From: JBGSTR01 sp963707135
Lineage (GTDB): Bacteria; Pseudomonadota; Gammaproteobacteria; Chromatiales; Chromatiaceae
Length of the DNA stretch: 56,466 nucleotides
Reading direction: 5' to 3'
NCBI GenBank assembly: GCA_963707135.1
Contig: CAVPOY010000041.1
Location: 1 to 56,466 of the forward strand
The notes under the pieces are model-generated. The model was not told where the DNA came from and made no database searches. It worked only from the letters and a program-made list of their open reading frames with translations. Each line of letters opens with the position of its first letter. The stretch's first letter is position 1. Shown here one piece after another: positions 8,837 to 17,779 of this stretch. The translations under genes and the position numbers were made by a program.

Positions 8837-9151
8837 TCAGCCGCCGAGGGCCCGTAGCCGCGCGTTCAGCGCGTCGATGTGCTCCAGCAGCTCCAGCGCA
8901 AGGGCCGCGCCGGCCATATTGACGCCGAGGTCCCGCTGCAGTCGCAGCACGATCCGCGCCCGGCGCATGCTGTTCAGCGGGAAGCACCAGTGACGACCGC
9001 GCCGACCGACTGGCTCCAGTATCCCCTGCTCGACCATCGCCTCGATGGTCTCCGCGCCCACGGCGCACGACTGGCAGAGCTGGATGAGCGTGATCTCCGT
9101 CCCCTCGTCCAGGATCTCCGCGGTGACGATCTGCAGCTCGTTCTCGGACAT
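8837..9151 (-). CDS. cbpM: Chaperone modulator CbpM (MerR-like)
   Basis: The 104-residue protein has the CbpM pattern: an N-terminal MerR-like helix-turn-helix (ITLIQLCQSCAVGAETIEAMVEQGIL) and a helical second half (ARIVLRLQRDLGVNMAGAALALELLEHI). CbpM binds the J-domain of CbpA and inhibits its co-chaperone and DNA-binding activity. The gene follows cbpA with a 4-bp gap, the conserved two-gene unit. Confidence 0.9.
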   Translation of the reverse strand: MSENELQIVTAEILDEGTEITLIQLCQSCAVGAETIEAMVEQGILEPVGRRGRHWCFPLNSMRRARIVLRLQRDLGVNMAGAALALELLEHIDALNARLRALGG

Positions 9152-9155
9152 GGGA

Positions 9156-10115
9156 TCAGGACACCCCCATTTTCGCGCGCGGGTTGAACCCGAGCTCGTC
9201 TTTCATCTGCCGATACAGCGCCTGCGCCCGCTCGTCGTGCGCGGGCGGTAGCGTGACCTGCAACACCACGTACATGTCGCCAGGCTCCCGGCCCGGCAGG
9301 CCCCGGTCCTTTAGCCTCAGCTTGCGGCCCTGATTGGACCCGGCGGGGATCCTGAGATCGACGGAACCGCCCGGTGTCGGCACCTTGACCGTCGCCCCGA
9401 GTGCCGCCTCCCAGGGGGCGATCGGCAGATCCAGATAGATGTCCGCCCCGTCCAGTCGGTAGAGGGGATGCGGCCGGAACTCGACCTCAAGGTACAGGTC
9501 CCCCGACCCGGCCCCGCCGAGGCCCTGGCCGCCCTGACCAGTGAGCCGGATCTGACGGCCCGGCCGGACGCCCTTCGGGATGCGCACGTTGAGGCTGCGC
9601 TCGCGGGTCACCACATGACCGTCCCCGGTGAGCTCCGGCATCCGCAGCGTGATGGTCCGCGTCGCGCCCTGATAGCTGTCCTCGAGGTCGATCAGGACCT
9701 TCGCATGGTGGTCCTCGCCGCGCATCCGGAAGGCGCCGCCGGGACCCGCGGCGCGGGGCCCCGAGCGGCCCTGACCGCGCCCGAAGAGCTCCGAGAAAAA
9801 GTCGCTGAAATCCGCGGCGCCGCCATCCGTGTAGCCGCCGCCCCGGAACTCGAAGCCCGCGTCCCAGTCCGGCGGCGGCCGAAATTCCTGACCCGCCTTC
9901 CAGCGTGCGCCAAGCTGGTCGTACGCCGCGCGCTTCTCCGGGTCTTTCAGCACCTCGTAGGCCTCCCCGACCTCCTTGAAACGCTCCTCCGCGTTGGGCT
10001 CCTTACTGACATCGGGGTGGTACTTCCGGGCAAGCTTGCGGTAGGCGCGCTTGACGTCGTCCTGGGTGGCATCCCGGGCGACGCCCATGATTTGGTAGTA
10101 GTCCTTGAACTCCAT
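9156..10115 (-). CDS. cbpA: Curved-DNA-binding J-domain co-chaperone CbpA
   Basis: The 319-residue protein begins with a complete J-domain (about 1-70) including the HPD tripeptide in KYHPDVSKEP, which stimulates DnaK ATP hydrolysis. A Gly/Phe-rich linker (about 85-140; EFRGGGYTDGGAADFSDFF) follows, then the two C-terminal beta domains (VLIDLEDSYQGATRTITL; DLYLEVEFRPHPLYRLDGAD). The zinc-finger domain of DnaJ is absent, which distinguishes CbpA. Its partner cbpM is immediately downstream. Length and domain order match the family. Confidence 0.93.
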   Translation of the reverse strand: MEFKDYYQIMGVARDATQDDVKRAYRKLARKYHPDVSKEPNAEERFKEVGEAYEVLKDPEKRAAYDQLGARWKAGQEFRPPPDWDAGFEFRGGGYTDGGAADFSDFFSELFGRGQGRSGPRAAGPGGAFRMRGEDHHAKVLIDLEDSYQGATRTITLRMPELTGDGHVVTRERSLNVRIPKGVRPGRQIRLTGQGGQGLGGAGSGDLYLEVEFRPHPLYRLDGADIYLDLPIAPWEAALGATVKVPTPGGSVDLRIPAGSNQGRKLRLKDRGLPGREPGDMYVVLQVTLPPAHDERAQALYRQMKDELGFNPRAKMGVS

Positions 10116-10332
10116 GATTCGCTCCGATGCCTCTGGTCTCGGCCGGCGACGCGGCGACTCTTCTGGACACGGGCCAGTTTACCGGAACGGGGGTACGCGG
10201 ATCATCGTGCCCCCAGCGCCGGCGGCCCACAGCCGTTTCGATCGAACACTCGAGTGGATCCCGGTTGGCTCGTCGCGAACGGCTCGTGAGATACTTGCCG
10301 GCCTTCGAGCACGCCTCTGCGGATGATGCCCC

Positions 10333-12384
10333 ATGAGCGAGACCCGCGACATCCTGGTCACCAGCGCCCTGCCGTACGCCAATGGCCCGATCCACATCGG
10401 CCACTTGGTCGAGTACATCCAGACGGATATCTGGGCGCGCTTCCAGAAGATGCGGGGCCACAACTGCTGGTACGTCTGCGCCGACGACGCCCACGGCACG
10501 CCGATCATGCTGCGCGCGCGCCAGGAAGGGATCTCGCCGGAGACGCTGATCGCGCGCGTAGCCGAGGAGCACCAGGCGGATTTCGCCGATTTCCGGGTCG
10601 GTTTCGATAATTACCACTCGACCCATTCGCCGGAGAACCGCTACTTCGCCAACCTGATCTACGAACGTAACCGCGACAAGGGCCACATCGCCACCCGCAC
10701 CATCACCCAGGCCTACGACCCGGTCGAGCAGATGTTTCTGCCCGACCGGTTCATCAAGGGCGAATGCCCGAAATGCGGCGCCCCGGACCAGTACGGCGAC
10801 AACTGCGAGGTGTGCGGCGCGAGCTACTCCCCGAACGAGCTGAAGAACCCGCGCTCGGCCGTCTCCGGCGCGGTGCCGGAGCAGCGCGAGTCCGACCACT
10901 ATTTCTTTCGGCTGGGCGACTTCGAGGCCATGCTCAAGTCCTGGACCCGCGGCGGCAGCCTCCAGAAGGAGGTCGCGAACAAGCTCGACGAGTGGTTCGA
11001 GGCCGGCCTCCAGGAGTGGGACATTTCCCGGGACGCCCCCTATTTCGGCTTCGAGATCCCGGACCACCCGGGGAAGTTCTTCTATGTCTGGCTCGACGCG
11101 CCGATCGGATACATGGCGAGCTTCCGCAATCTCTGCGACCGTACCGAGGGCCTGGACTTCGACCACTTCTGGGCGCGGGGCTCGACCGCCGAGGTCTATC
11201 ACTTCATCGGCAAGGACATCATCTACTTTCATGCCCTGTTCTGGCCGGCGATGCTGCATGGCGCCGGGTTCAGGACCCCGAGCGCGGTCTTCTCCCACGG
11301 GTTCCTGACCGTGGACGGCCAGAAGATGTCCAAGTCCCGCGGGACCTTCATCAAGGCGCGGACATTCCTGGACCATCTGAATCCCGAGTATTTGCGCTAC
11401 TACTTCGCGGCCAAGCTCGGACCCGGTGTCGACGATATCGACCTCAGCCTCGAGGACTTCCAGCTGCGGGTCAACGCGGACCTGGTCGGCAAGGTGGTCA
11501 ACATCGCGAGCCGCTGCGCGGGCTTCATCACCAAGCGGTTCGACGGGCTGCTCGCCGCGACCCTGCCCGAGAACAATCTGTTTGACGAATTCATCGGCGC
11601 TGGGGAATCCATTGCGAGGGCCTATGAGAGGCGAGAATTCAGCCGGGCGGTGCGCGAGATCATGGGGCTCGCCGACCGCGCAAACCAGTACATCGACGAG
11701 CGCGCCCCGTGGGTTGTCGCCAAGCAGGCGGGTCGCGAGGCGGAGCTGCAGGCAATCTGCACCATGGGGCTCAATCTCTTCCGGGTGCTGATCGGCTACC
11801 TGCGCCCCATCCTGCCCGGGACGGCCGAGGCATCGGAGTCGTTCCTTCGCGTCGACCCGCTGACCTGGGACGATGCAGCGACACCGCTCCTGGGTCACCG
11901 GATCGCGCCGTTCCAGGCGCTCATGACGCGCGTCGACCCCAAGCAGATCGAGGCCGTGCTGGATGCCTCGAAAGAGGATCTCACCGCGACAGACGTCAAG
12001 AAGACCAAGCCGCACGAAACGGTCACGGAGGGACATCTGGTGAGCGATCCGATCGCCGAGACCATCGAGCTCGCGGACTTCGCCAAAGTCGACCTTCGGG
12101 TCGCGCGCATCGTCGAGGCGGCCCTGGTCGAGGGGGCGGACAAACTGTTGCGACTCGAGCTGGATCTGGGCGGCGAACGACGCCAGGTCTTTGCGGGCAT
12201 CCGCTCAGCCTACGACCCGGCCAGTCTGGTCGGACGGCTGACCGTGATGGTCGCGAATCTGGCCCCCCGAAAGATGCGCTTCGGCACCTCCGAGGGCATG
12301 GTCCTGGCGGCCGGTCCCGGCGGCAAGGATATCTTCGTGCTATCGCCCGATCAGGGCGCGGAGCCCGGAATGCGGGTCCGGTAG
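10333..12384 (+). CDS. metG: Methionyl-tRNA synthetase
   Basis: The 683-residue class I synthetase shows the HIGH motif (PIHIGHLVEY, about residue 20), the zinc knuckle CPKCGAPDQYGDNCEVCG (about 146-163), the KMSKS loop (GQKMSKSRGTF, about 333) and the anticodon-binding helical domain. The C-terminus (about 580-683; ADFAKVDLRVARIVEAALVE) is the tRNA-binding EMAP/Trbp111-like dimerisation domain found in the long MetG form. The enzyme charges initiator and elongator tRNA with methionine. It stands alone between cbpA (divergent) and rsxA. Confidence 0.97.
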   Translation: MSETRDILVTSALPYANGPIHIGHLVEYIQTDIWARFQKMRGHNCWYVCADDAHGTPIMLRARQEGISPETLIARVAEEHQADFADFRVGFDNYHSTHSPENRYFANLIYERNRDKGHIATRTITQAYDPVEQMFLPDRFIKGECPKCGAPDQYGDNCEVCGASYSPNELKNPRSAVSGAVPEQRESDHYFFRLGDFEAMLKSWTRGGSLQKEVANKLDEWFEAGLQEWDISRDAPYFGFEIPDHPGKFFYVWLDAPIGYMASFRNLCDRTEGLDFDHFWARGSTAEVYHFIGKDIIYFHALFWPAMLHGAGFRTPSAVFSHGFLTVDGQKMSKSRGTFIKARTFLDHLNPEYLRYYFAAKLGPGVDDIDLSLEDFQLRVNADLVGKVVNIASRCAGFITKRFDGLLAATLPENNLFDEFIGAGESIARAYERREFSRAVREIMGLADRANQYIDERAPWVVAKQAGREAELQAICTMGLNLFRVLIGYLRPILPGTAEASESFLRVDPLTWDDAATPLLGHRIAPFQALMTRVDPKQIEAVLDASKEDLTATDVKKTKPHETVTEGHLVSDPIAETIELADFAKVDLRVARIVEAALVEGADKLLRLELDLGGERRQVFAGIRSAYDPASLVGRLTVMVANLAPRKMRFGTSEGMVLAAGPGGKDIFVLSPDQGAEPGMRVR

Positions 12385-12402
12385 CCGCCGCCCGGCGGCG
12401 GA
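12385..12402 (+). terminator. Short GC hairpin after metG
   Basis: CCGCCG and CGGCGG flank a two-base loop directly after the metG stop codon. No clear T-run follows, so its terminator role is weakly supported. Confidence 0.3.
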
Positions 12403-12443
12403 GAGACCGCTCGTCGGGGCCAGATACCCGCATGCGCTGTCCG

Positions 12444-12473
12444 TTGTTGCCGCCGAGCTTATCAGCGTATTCT
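12444..12473 (+). promoter_or_regulatory. Candidate sigma-70 promoter for rsxABCDGE
   Basis: TTGTTG (12444-12449) and TATTCT (12468-12473) are separated by 18 bases and lie about 80 bp before the rsxA start, in the only less GC-rich stretch between metG and rsxA. Confidence 0.4.
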
Positions 12474-12553
12474 TCTAGAGTTTGGCGGTGGCGCGGACCT
12501 CCTTCCGCCAGCGCGCCCGTAACCGCCGGCCACCCGAACGCCCCTGGCAACCC

Positions 12554-13135
12554 ATGACAGAGTACGCCCTCATCCTCGTCGGAACGGTGCTGGTCAACAA
12601 CTTCGTGCTGGTCAAGTTCCTCGGGCTCTGCCCTTTCATGGGGGTCTCGACCAAACTGGAGACGGCGACCGGCATGGGGCTCGCGACCACCTTCGTGCTG
12701 ACCCTCTCGTCGGTCTGCGCCTGGTTGGTCAACGAGTACCTGCTGGTGCCGCTCGGCATCGAGTACTTGCGCACCATCGCCTTCATCCTGGTCATCGCGG
12801 TCGTGGTCCAGTTCACCGAGACGGTCATGCACAAGACCAGCCCGTTGCTCTACCAGGTCCTTGGCATCTTCCTGCCGCTGATCACGACCAACTGCGCCGT
12901 GCTCGGCGTCGCCCTGCTGAACCTGCAGGCCGGGCGCACGCTGGTGGAGGCGGCCCTGTACGGGTTCGGCGCGGCGATCGGATTCTCACTTGTCCTCACC
13001 CTGTTCGCCGCCGTGCGCGAACGGGTGGCCGTGGCCGACGTTCCGGAGCCCTTCCAGGGCAGCGCGATCGCGCTGATCACCGCGGGCCTGATGTCGTTGG
13101 CCTTCATGGGTTTCGCCGGGCTGGTCGCGAACTGA
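12554..13135 (+). CDS. rsxA: Rnf/Rsx electron-transport complex subunit A
   Basis: The ATG at 12554 gives the conserved RsxA N-terminus (MTEYALILVGTVLVNNFVLV); an in-frame upstream start would add a non-conserved Arg-rich tail. The 193-residue protein has six hydrophobic helices, including VVVQFTETVM and ITTNCAVLGVALLN, whose Cys lies in the conserved TTNCA motif. RsxA and RsxE form the inverted-topology membrane core of the ion-translocating NADH:ferredoxin oxidoreductase complex. It is the first gene of a complete rsxABCDGE operon with near-zero spacing. Confidence 0.96.
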   Translation: MTEYALILVGTVLVNNFVLVKFLGLCPFMGVSTKLETATGMGLATTFVLTLSSVCAWLVNEYLLVPLGIEYLRTIAFILVIAVVVQFTETVMHKTSPLLYQVLGIFLPLITTNCAVLGVALLNLQAGRTLVEAALYGFGAAIGFSLVLTLFAAVRERVAVADVPEPFQGSAIALITAGLMSLAFMGFAGLVAN

Positions 13136-13148
13136 AGAACCGCCAGCG

Positions 13149-13685
13149 ATGTTGACCGCCATTGCCGCCATCGCCACGCTCGCGACCCTGTTCGGGCTCC
13201 TGCTCGGCTACTCGGCGATGCGCTTCCGCGTCGAGGGCGACCCCATCGCGGACCAGATCGACGGCCTGCTGCCTCAGACCCAGTGCGGCCAGTGCGGTCA
13301 TCCCGGCTGCCGCCCCTATGCGGAGGCTATCGCCCGGGGCGAGGACGAGATCAACAAGTGCGTGCCCGGGGGCGAGTCCACGATGCTGGCGCTCGCGGAC
13401 CTGCTCGGGCGCGAGCCCCAGGCGCTCGAGGGCGAGGAGAAGCCGCCGGCGGTCGCCTGGATCGACGAGGCCGCCTGCATCGGCTGCACGCTGTGCCTGC
13501 AGGCCTGTCCGGTGGACGCCATCGTCGGCGCCGCGAAACAGATGCATGGCGTCATCGCGGCCGAGTGCACCGGTTGCGAGCTGTGCCTGCCGCCCTGCCC
13601 GGTCGAGTGTATCCACATGGTCCCGATCCACTCGGACATCGACCATTGGCGTTGGCCCTTCCCGGGCCAGCGCGAGGCCGCCTGA
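13149..13685 (+). CDS. rsxB: Rnf/Rsx electron-transport complex subunit B (ferredoxin)
   Basis: 178 residues: an N-terminal membrane helix (LTAIAAIATLATLFGLLLG), then the Fe-S domain CGQCGHPGCRPYAEAI (about 46-61) binding one [4Fe-4S], then two ferredoxin-type clusters CIGCTLCLQACP and CTGCELCLPPCP. It passes electrons between the complex and ferredoxin on the cytoplasmic side. It follows rsxA with a 13-bp gap. It is somewhat shorter than the E. coli protein but all Cys motifs are present. Confidence 0.95.
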   Translation: MLTAIAAIATLATLFGLLLGYSAMRFRVEGDPIADQIDGLLPQTQCGQCGHPGCRPYAEAIARGEDEINKCVPGGESTMLALADLLGREPQALEGEEKPPAVAWIDEAACIGCTLCLQACPVDAIVGAAKQMHGVIAAECTGCELCLPPCPVECIHMVPIHSDIDHWRWPFPGQREAA

Positions 13686-13695
13686 GCCCGGCCCG

Positions 13696-15297
13696 ATGAC
13701 GGCGCCACGACCCATCCCGCGCAACAGGCACCTGTGGCGCTTCCATGGGGGCATCCACCTGCCCGACGAGAAGGCGCTCTCCAACGCCCTGCCGATCGCG
13801 CCGGCGCCTATTCCGGAACGCCTGGTGATCCCGCTGCAGCAGCACATCGGCATCGCGGCGCGACCCAGGGTGGAGCCGGGCGAGCGGGTGCGCAAGGGAC
13901 AGGTCATCGCCGAGCCCTCGGCCTACATCAGCGCAACGATCCACGCATCCACGTCGGGCACGGTCGTCGCGATCGAGGAGCGCCCGGTCCCGCACCCATC
14001 GGGTTTGTCCGCGCTCTGCGCGGTCATCGACGCCGATGGCGAGGACGCCTGGGTCGACGATCTGCCCGAACCGCTCACCAGCTACGCGCAGCTCGACCCG
14101 TCGACGATTCGCGAGCGCGTCCGATGGGCCGGCGTGGTCGGGCTCGGCGGGGCGTCGTTTCCGACCAGCGTCAAGCTGAACCCGGGCCCGAATCAGCGGC
14201 TGAAGACGCTGATCGTCAACGGCGCCGAGTGCGAGCCCTATATCAGCTGCGACGATCTGCTGATGCGCACGCAGCCCGAACGTATCCTCGAAGGGGCGCG
14301 CATCATCCATCACCTGTTGGGCGCCGAGACGATCCTGGTGGGCATCGAGGACAACAAGCCGGAGGCGATCGAGGCCATGCGGCTCGCACTCGCCGAGACG
14401 GACATGAGCGGCTACACGGAGATCGTGCCGATCCCGACCGTCTACCCCAGCGGCGGCGAGAAGCAGCTCGTCCGCATCCTGACCGGGCTCGAGGTCCCGA
14501 GCACCGGCATACCGGCGCAGATCGGCATCCTGTGCCAGAACGTCGGCTCGGCGGCCGCCGTGGCCGAGGCGGTACTCGAGGGCCGGCCGTTGATCTCGCG
14601 CATCGTCACCGTCTCGGGCCGAGCGATCGCCGAGCCGCGCAATCTGGAGGTCCGGATCGGGACCCCGGTGTCCCACCTGATCGAGCACTGCGGCGGTTAC
14701 CGCGAGACCCCGCGCAAGCTGGTGCTCGGCGGACCCATGATGGGTTTCCAGCTTGAGCACGACCGTGTCCCGGTCACCAAGGCGGCGAACTGCGTGCTGG
14801 CGTTGACGGCCGAAGAGGCGCCAGACCCGGGCCGGCCTTTGGCCTGCATCCGCTGCAGCCGATGCGCCGAGGTCTGCCCCGCGCGGCTGCTGCCCCAGCA
14901 GCTCTACTGGTATGCGCGAGCCAAGGACCTCGACCGTGTGCAGGACTACAACCTATTCGACTGCATCGAGTGCGGCTGCTGCGCCCAGGTCTGCCCGAGC
15001 CATATCCCGCTGGTCCACTACTACCGCTACGCGAAGACCGAGGTCTGGTCGCGGGAGGAGGAAGGTCGCAAGGCCGAGATCGCCCGCGAGCGCCACGAGG
15101 CGAGGCTGGACCGGCTCGCGCGGCAGGAGGAGGAACGCCAGTCCCGGTTGCGCAAGAAGAAGGAGTCGCTCGACGGCGCCTCGGGCGACGCGGGACAGTC
15201 CGCGAAGAAGGCCGTGATCGAGGCGGCCAGACAGCGCGCCGCGGCCAAGGCAGCGTCCCGGCCCACCCCGGCCGAGACACCGGGGGCCGACCGGTGA
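13696..15297 (+). CDS. rsxC: Rnf/Rsx electron-transport complex subunit C
   Basis: I chose the ATG at 13696, ten bases after rsxB, giving 533 residues and the conserved N-terminus WRFHGGIHLPDEKA. A flavin/NADH-binding region follows (GLGGASFPTSVKL, VNGAECEPYISCDDLLM), then two ferredoxin clusters (CIRCSRCAEVCP, CIECGCCAQVCP at about 384 and 423). The C-terminus is a charged helical tail (about 450-533) rich in Arg, Glu and Lys, shorter than the very long Ala/Lys repeats of E. coli RsxC. RsxC is the NADH-oxidising peripheral subunit. Confidence 0.95.
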   Translation: MTAPRPIPRNRHLWRFHGGIHLPDEKALSNALPIAPAPIPERLVIPLQQHIGIAARPRVEPGERVRKGQVIAEPSAYISATIHASTSGTVVAIEERPVPHPSGLSALCAVIDADGEDAWVDDLPEPLTSYAQLDPSTIRERVRWAGVVGLGGASFPTSVKLNPGPNQRLKTLIVNGAECEPYISCDDLLMRTQPERILEGARIIHHLLGAETILVGIEDNKPEAIEAMRLALAETDMSGYTEIVPIPTVYPSGGEKQLVRILTGLEVPSTGIPAQIGILCQNVGSAAAVAEAVLEGRPLISRIVTVSGRAIAEPRNLEVRIGTPVSHLIEHCGGYRETPRKLVLGGPMMGFQLEHDRVPVTKAANCVLALTAEEAPDPGRPLACIRCSRCAEVCPARLLPQQLYWYARAKDLDRVQDYNLFDCIECGCCAQVCPSHIPLVHYYRYAKTEVWSREEEGRKAEIARERHEARLDRLARQEEERQSRLRKKKESLDGASGDAGQSAKKAVIEAARQRAAAKAASRPTPAETPGADR

Positions 15298-15337
15298 TCC
15301 AGAAGCAGACCTACAGAGTTCCGCTCCCGGCAGCCGC

Positions 15338-16378
15338 ATGACCGCGACCCTGGTCTCCTCGCCACACGGACCGCGCCCGGAGCGCGTCGACCGGGTCATG
15401 CTCCAGGTACTGCTGGCACTGGTGCCCGGAGCGCTGGCCATGACCTGGTACTTCGGCTGGGGACTGCTGATCAACATCGCGCTCGCGAGCCTGTTCGCGG
15501 TCGCCGCCGAGGCCGCCGTGCTGAAGCTCCGCGGTCGCCCGGTGCGGCCGGCGGTCGGCGACCTGAGCGCGCTGGTGACGGCCGTCCTGTTCGCGCTGTC
15601 GGTGCCGCCGACGCTGCCCTGGTGGCTTACGCTGCTCGGAATCCTATTCGCGATCGTGCTCGCCAAGCAGCTCTACGGTGGGCTCGGCTACAACCCCTTC
15701 AACCCCGCCATGGCGGCCTACGTGTTCTTGCTTATCTCCTACCCGGTGCCCATGACCAGCTGGCTCGCGCCGTACATGCTCGCCGAGCACCCGCTCTCGC
15801 TGATCGAGTCACTGAGGCTGATCCTGACCGGAGACCTTCCGGCGGGACTCGCCTGGGACGCGATTTCGGCGGCGACCCCGCTCGATGAGATGCGCACCCA
15901 GCTCGGTCAGAACCGGATGATCGACGAGATCCGCCAGAGTCCACTGTGGGGCGACTACGGCGGGCGGGGCTGGGAGTGGGTCGGCAACTGGTTCCTGGTC
16001 GGCGGCCTGTACCTGATCTGGCGGCGGATCATCACCTGGCACATCCCGGTGTCCATGCTCGGAGCGCTGCTGCTGATGGCGGGGCTCTTCTGGGCCTTCG
16101 ACCCCCAGTCACACCCGTTCCCGGCATTCCATATGTTCAGCGGCGCGGCGATCCTGGGCGCCTTCTTCATCGCCACCGACCCGGTGAGCGCCTCCACGAC
16201 CCGGAAGGGCCAACTGATCTTCGGCGCCTCCATCGGTGTCCTGGTGTTCGTGATCCGCTCCTGGGGCGGCTATCCGGACGCGGTGGCGTTCGCGGTCCTT
16301 CTGATGAACATCGCCGCGCCCACCATCGACCACTACACCCAGCCCCGGGTATTCGGGCACGGCAGGAGCAGCCCATGA
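15338..16378 (+). CDS. rsxD: Rnf/Rsx electron-transport complex subunit D
   Basis: The 346-residue membrane protein has about ten hydrophobic helices and the conserved segments KQLYGGLGYNPFNPAMAAY and FFIATDPVSASTTRKGQLIF. The second holds the Thr that carries covalently bound FMN in this family (SAST). It starts 40 bp after rsxC and its stop codon overlaps the rsxG start (ATGA). Confidence 0.95.
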   Translation: MTATLVSSPHGPRPERVDRVMLQVLLALVPGALAMTWYFGWGLLINIALASLFAVAAEAAVLKLRGRPVRPAVGDLSALVTAVLFALSVPPTLPWWLTLLGILFAIVLAKQLYGGLGYNPFNPAMAAYVFLLISYPVPMTSWLAPYMLAEHPLSLIESLRLILTGDLPAGLAWDAISAATPLDEMRTQLGQNRMIDEIRQSPLWGDYGGRGWEWVGNWFLVGGLYLIWRRIITWHIPVSMLGALLLMAGLFWAFDPQSHPFPAFHMFSGAAILGAFFIATDPVSASTTRKGQLIFGASIGVLVFVIRSWGGYPDAVAFAVLLMNIAAPTIDHYTQPRVFGHGRSSP

Positions 16379-17022
16379 AGACAGCACCCATGTTCATCGC
16401 GGCCTTCGTCCTCGGCAGCTTCGCCGTCGCCGGCGTCGCACTGGTCGCGGTCACCCACGAGGCGATGGACGGGCGCATCGCCGAGAACCAGCGCCTCGCC
16501 ATGCAGCGCAAGCTGGAGTCCATCGTCCCGGCCGGCCAGATGGACAACGACCCGCTGACGGATCTGATCGAGGTCAGCGACCGCGACCTGCTGGGCGCCG
16601 AGCGTACGCGGGTCTACCGGGTCCGGAGCGCCGGCCAGCCGGTCGCGCTGATTCTCAACCCGGTCGTACCGGACGGTTACGCGGGCCCTATCGAGCTTCT
16701 GGTCTCGGTGCTGCACGACGGCACGGTGGGCGGCGTGCGCGTGCTCGCGCACCATGAGACCCCGGGACTCGGGGACAAGATCGAGGAGGACAAATCCGAC
16801 TGGGTCCTCGGGTTCGCCGGCAAGTCGCTCGCGGATCCGGCCCCCGAGCGATGGGCCGTGGTCCGCGATGGCGGCGCGTTCGACCAGTTCACCGGCGCGA
16901 CCATCACACCGCGGGCTATCGTCCGCGCCGTGAAGAACACGCTGGTCTACGTCAGCGGGCAGGGTGAGCGGCTCTACCAGGAGCCGGCGCTGGCGGGTGG
17001 GCCCGCCAAGGGGGAGTCCTGA
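16375..17022 (+). CDS. rsxG: Rnf/Rsx electron-transport complex subunit G
   Basis: The 215-residue protein has an N-terminal membrane anchor (PMFIAAFVLGSFAVAGVALV) and a periplasmic FMN-binding domain with the flavinylation motif FTGATITPRAIVRAVK, whose second Thr receives FMN. The start at 16375 overlaps the rsxD stop; its own stop overlaps the rsxE start (TGATG), so the genes are translationally coupled. Confidence 0.95.
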   Translation: MKTAPMFIAAFVLGSFAVAGVALVAVTHEAMDGRIAENQRLAMQRKLESIVPAGQMDNDPLTDLIEVSDRDLLGAERTRVYRVRSAGQPVALILNPVVPDGYAGPIELLVSVLHDGTVGGVRVLAHHETPGLGDKIEEDKSDWVLGFAGKSLADPAPERWAVVRDGGAFDQFTGATITPRAIVRAVKNTLVYVSGQGERLYQEPALAGGPAKGES

Positions 17023-17732
17023 TGGCCGATGAAATTGGCTACGGGAAGATCGTAACCAACGGCCTGTGGGGCAACAACCAGGCGCTCGTGGCACTGCTCG
17101 GGCTGTGCCCGCTGCTCGCTACCACGACCTCGGCGACCAATGGTCTCGGGATGGGGCTTGCCACCATGGCGGTTCTGATCCTGTCAAACCTGACGGTCTC
17201 GCTGATCCGTCACCTGGTCCGCCCGGAGGTCCGGCTCCCGGTGTTCGTGCTGGTCATCGCGTCGTTCGTCACCGCCGTCGAGCTGATCATGCAGGCCCAC
17301 TTCTACGAGCTCTACCTGGTGCTCGGCCTGTTCATTCCGCTGATCGTCACCAACTGCACCATCATCGGCCGTGCCGAGGCCTTCGCGTCCAAGCACGGAC
17401 CGGACCGGGCGCTGCTGGACGGCGCGGCCATGGGTCTGGGGTTTACGCTGGTGCTGACGACCCTCGGCGGGCTGCGCGAGCTGGTGGGTCAGGGCACCCT
17501 GTTCAATCAGGCCCATCTGCTGCTCGGCGAGGCGGCGCGGGGCTTGAGTTTCAGCCTAGGCGACGGCTTCCAGGGCGCACTGATCGCGATCCTGCCGCCG
17601 GGGGCATTCATCGGGCTGGGCCTGCTGATCGCGCTCAAGAACCTCATCGACGGCCGGGTCCGGAGGCGCCAGGCGGTCCGCGCCCGCGTGGAGCGGCCCG
17701 CGCCGGCGGCGACGGTGGAATCGCCCGCCTAA
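17022..17732 (+). CDS. rsxE: Rnf/Rsx electron-transport complex subunit E
   Basis: The 236-residue protein is homologous to RsxA (paired core subunits), with six hydrophobic helices, the conserved N-terminal NGLWGNNQALVALLGLCPLLA and the ITNC-type motif VTNCTIIGRAEAFA. It is the last gene of the operon. In many gammaproteobacteria nth follows; here the next gene is a convergent histidine kinase 47 bp away, so the operon ends with rsxE. Confidence 0.95.
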   Translation: MADEIGYGKIVTNGLWGNNQALVALLGLCPLLATTTSATNGLGMGLATMAVLILSNLTVSLIRHLVRPEVRLPVFVLVIASFVTAVELIMQAHFYELYLVLGLFIPLIVTNCTIIGRAEAFASKHGPDRALLDGAAMGLGFTLVLTTLGGLRELVGQGTLFNQAHLLLGEAARGLSFSLGDGFQGALIAILPPGAFIGLGLLIALKNLIDGRVRRRQAVRARVERPAPAATVESPA

Positions 17733-17779
17733 AGGATCCGCGCAACCACCGCGGGCGAGCGGCGCGACACCGCCTTCAC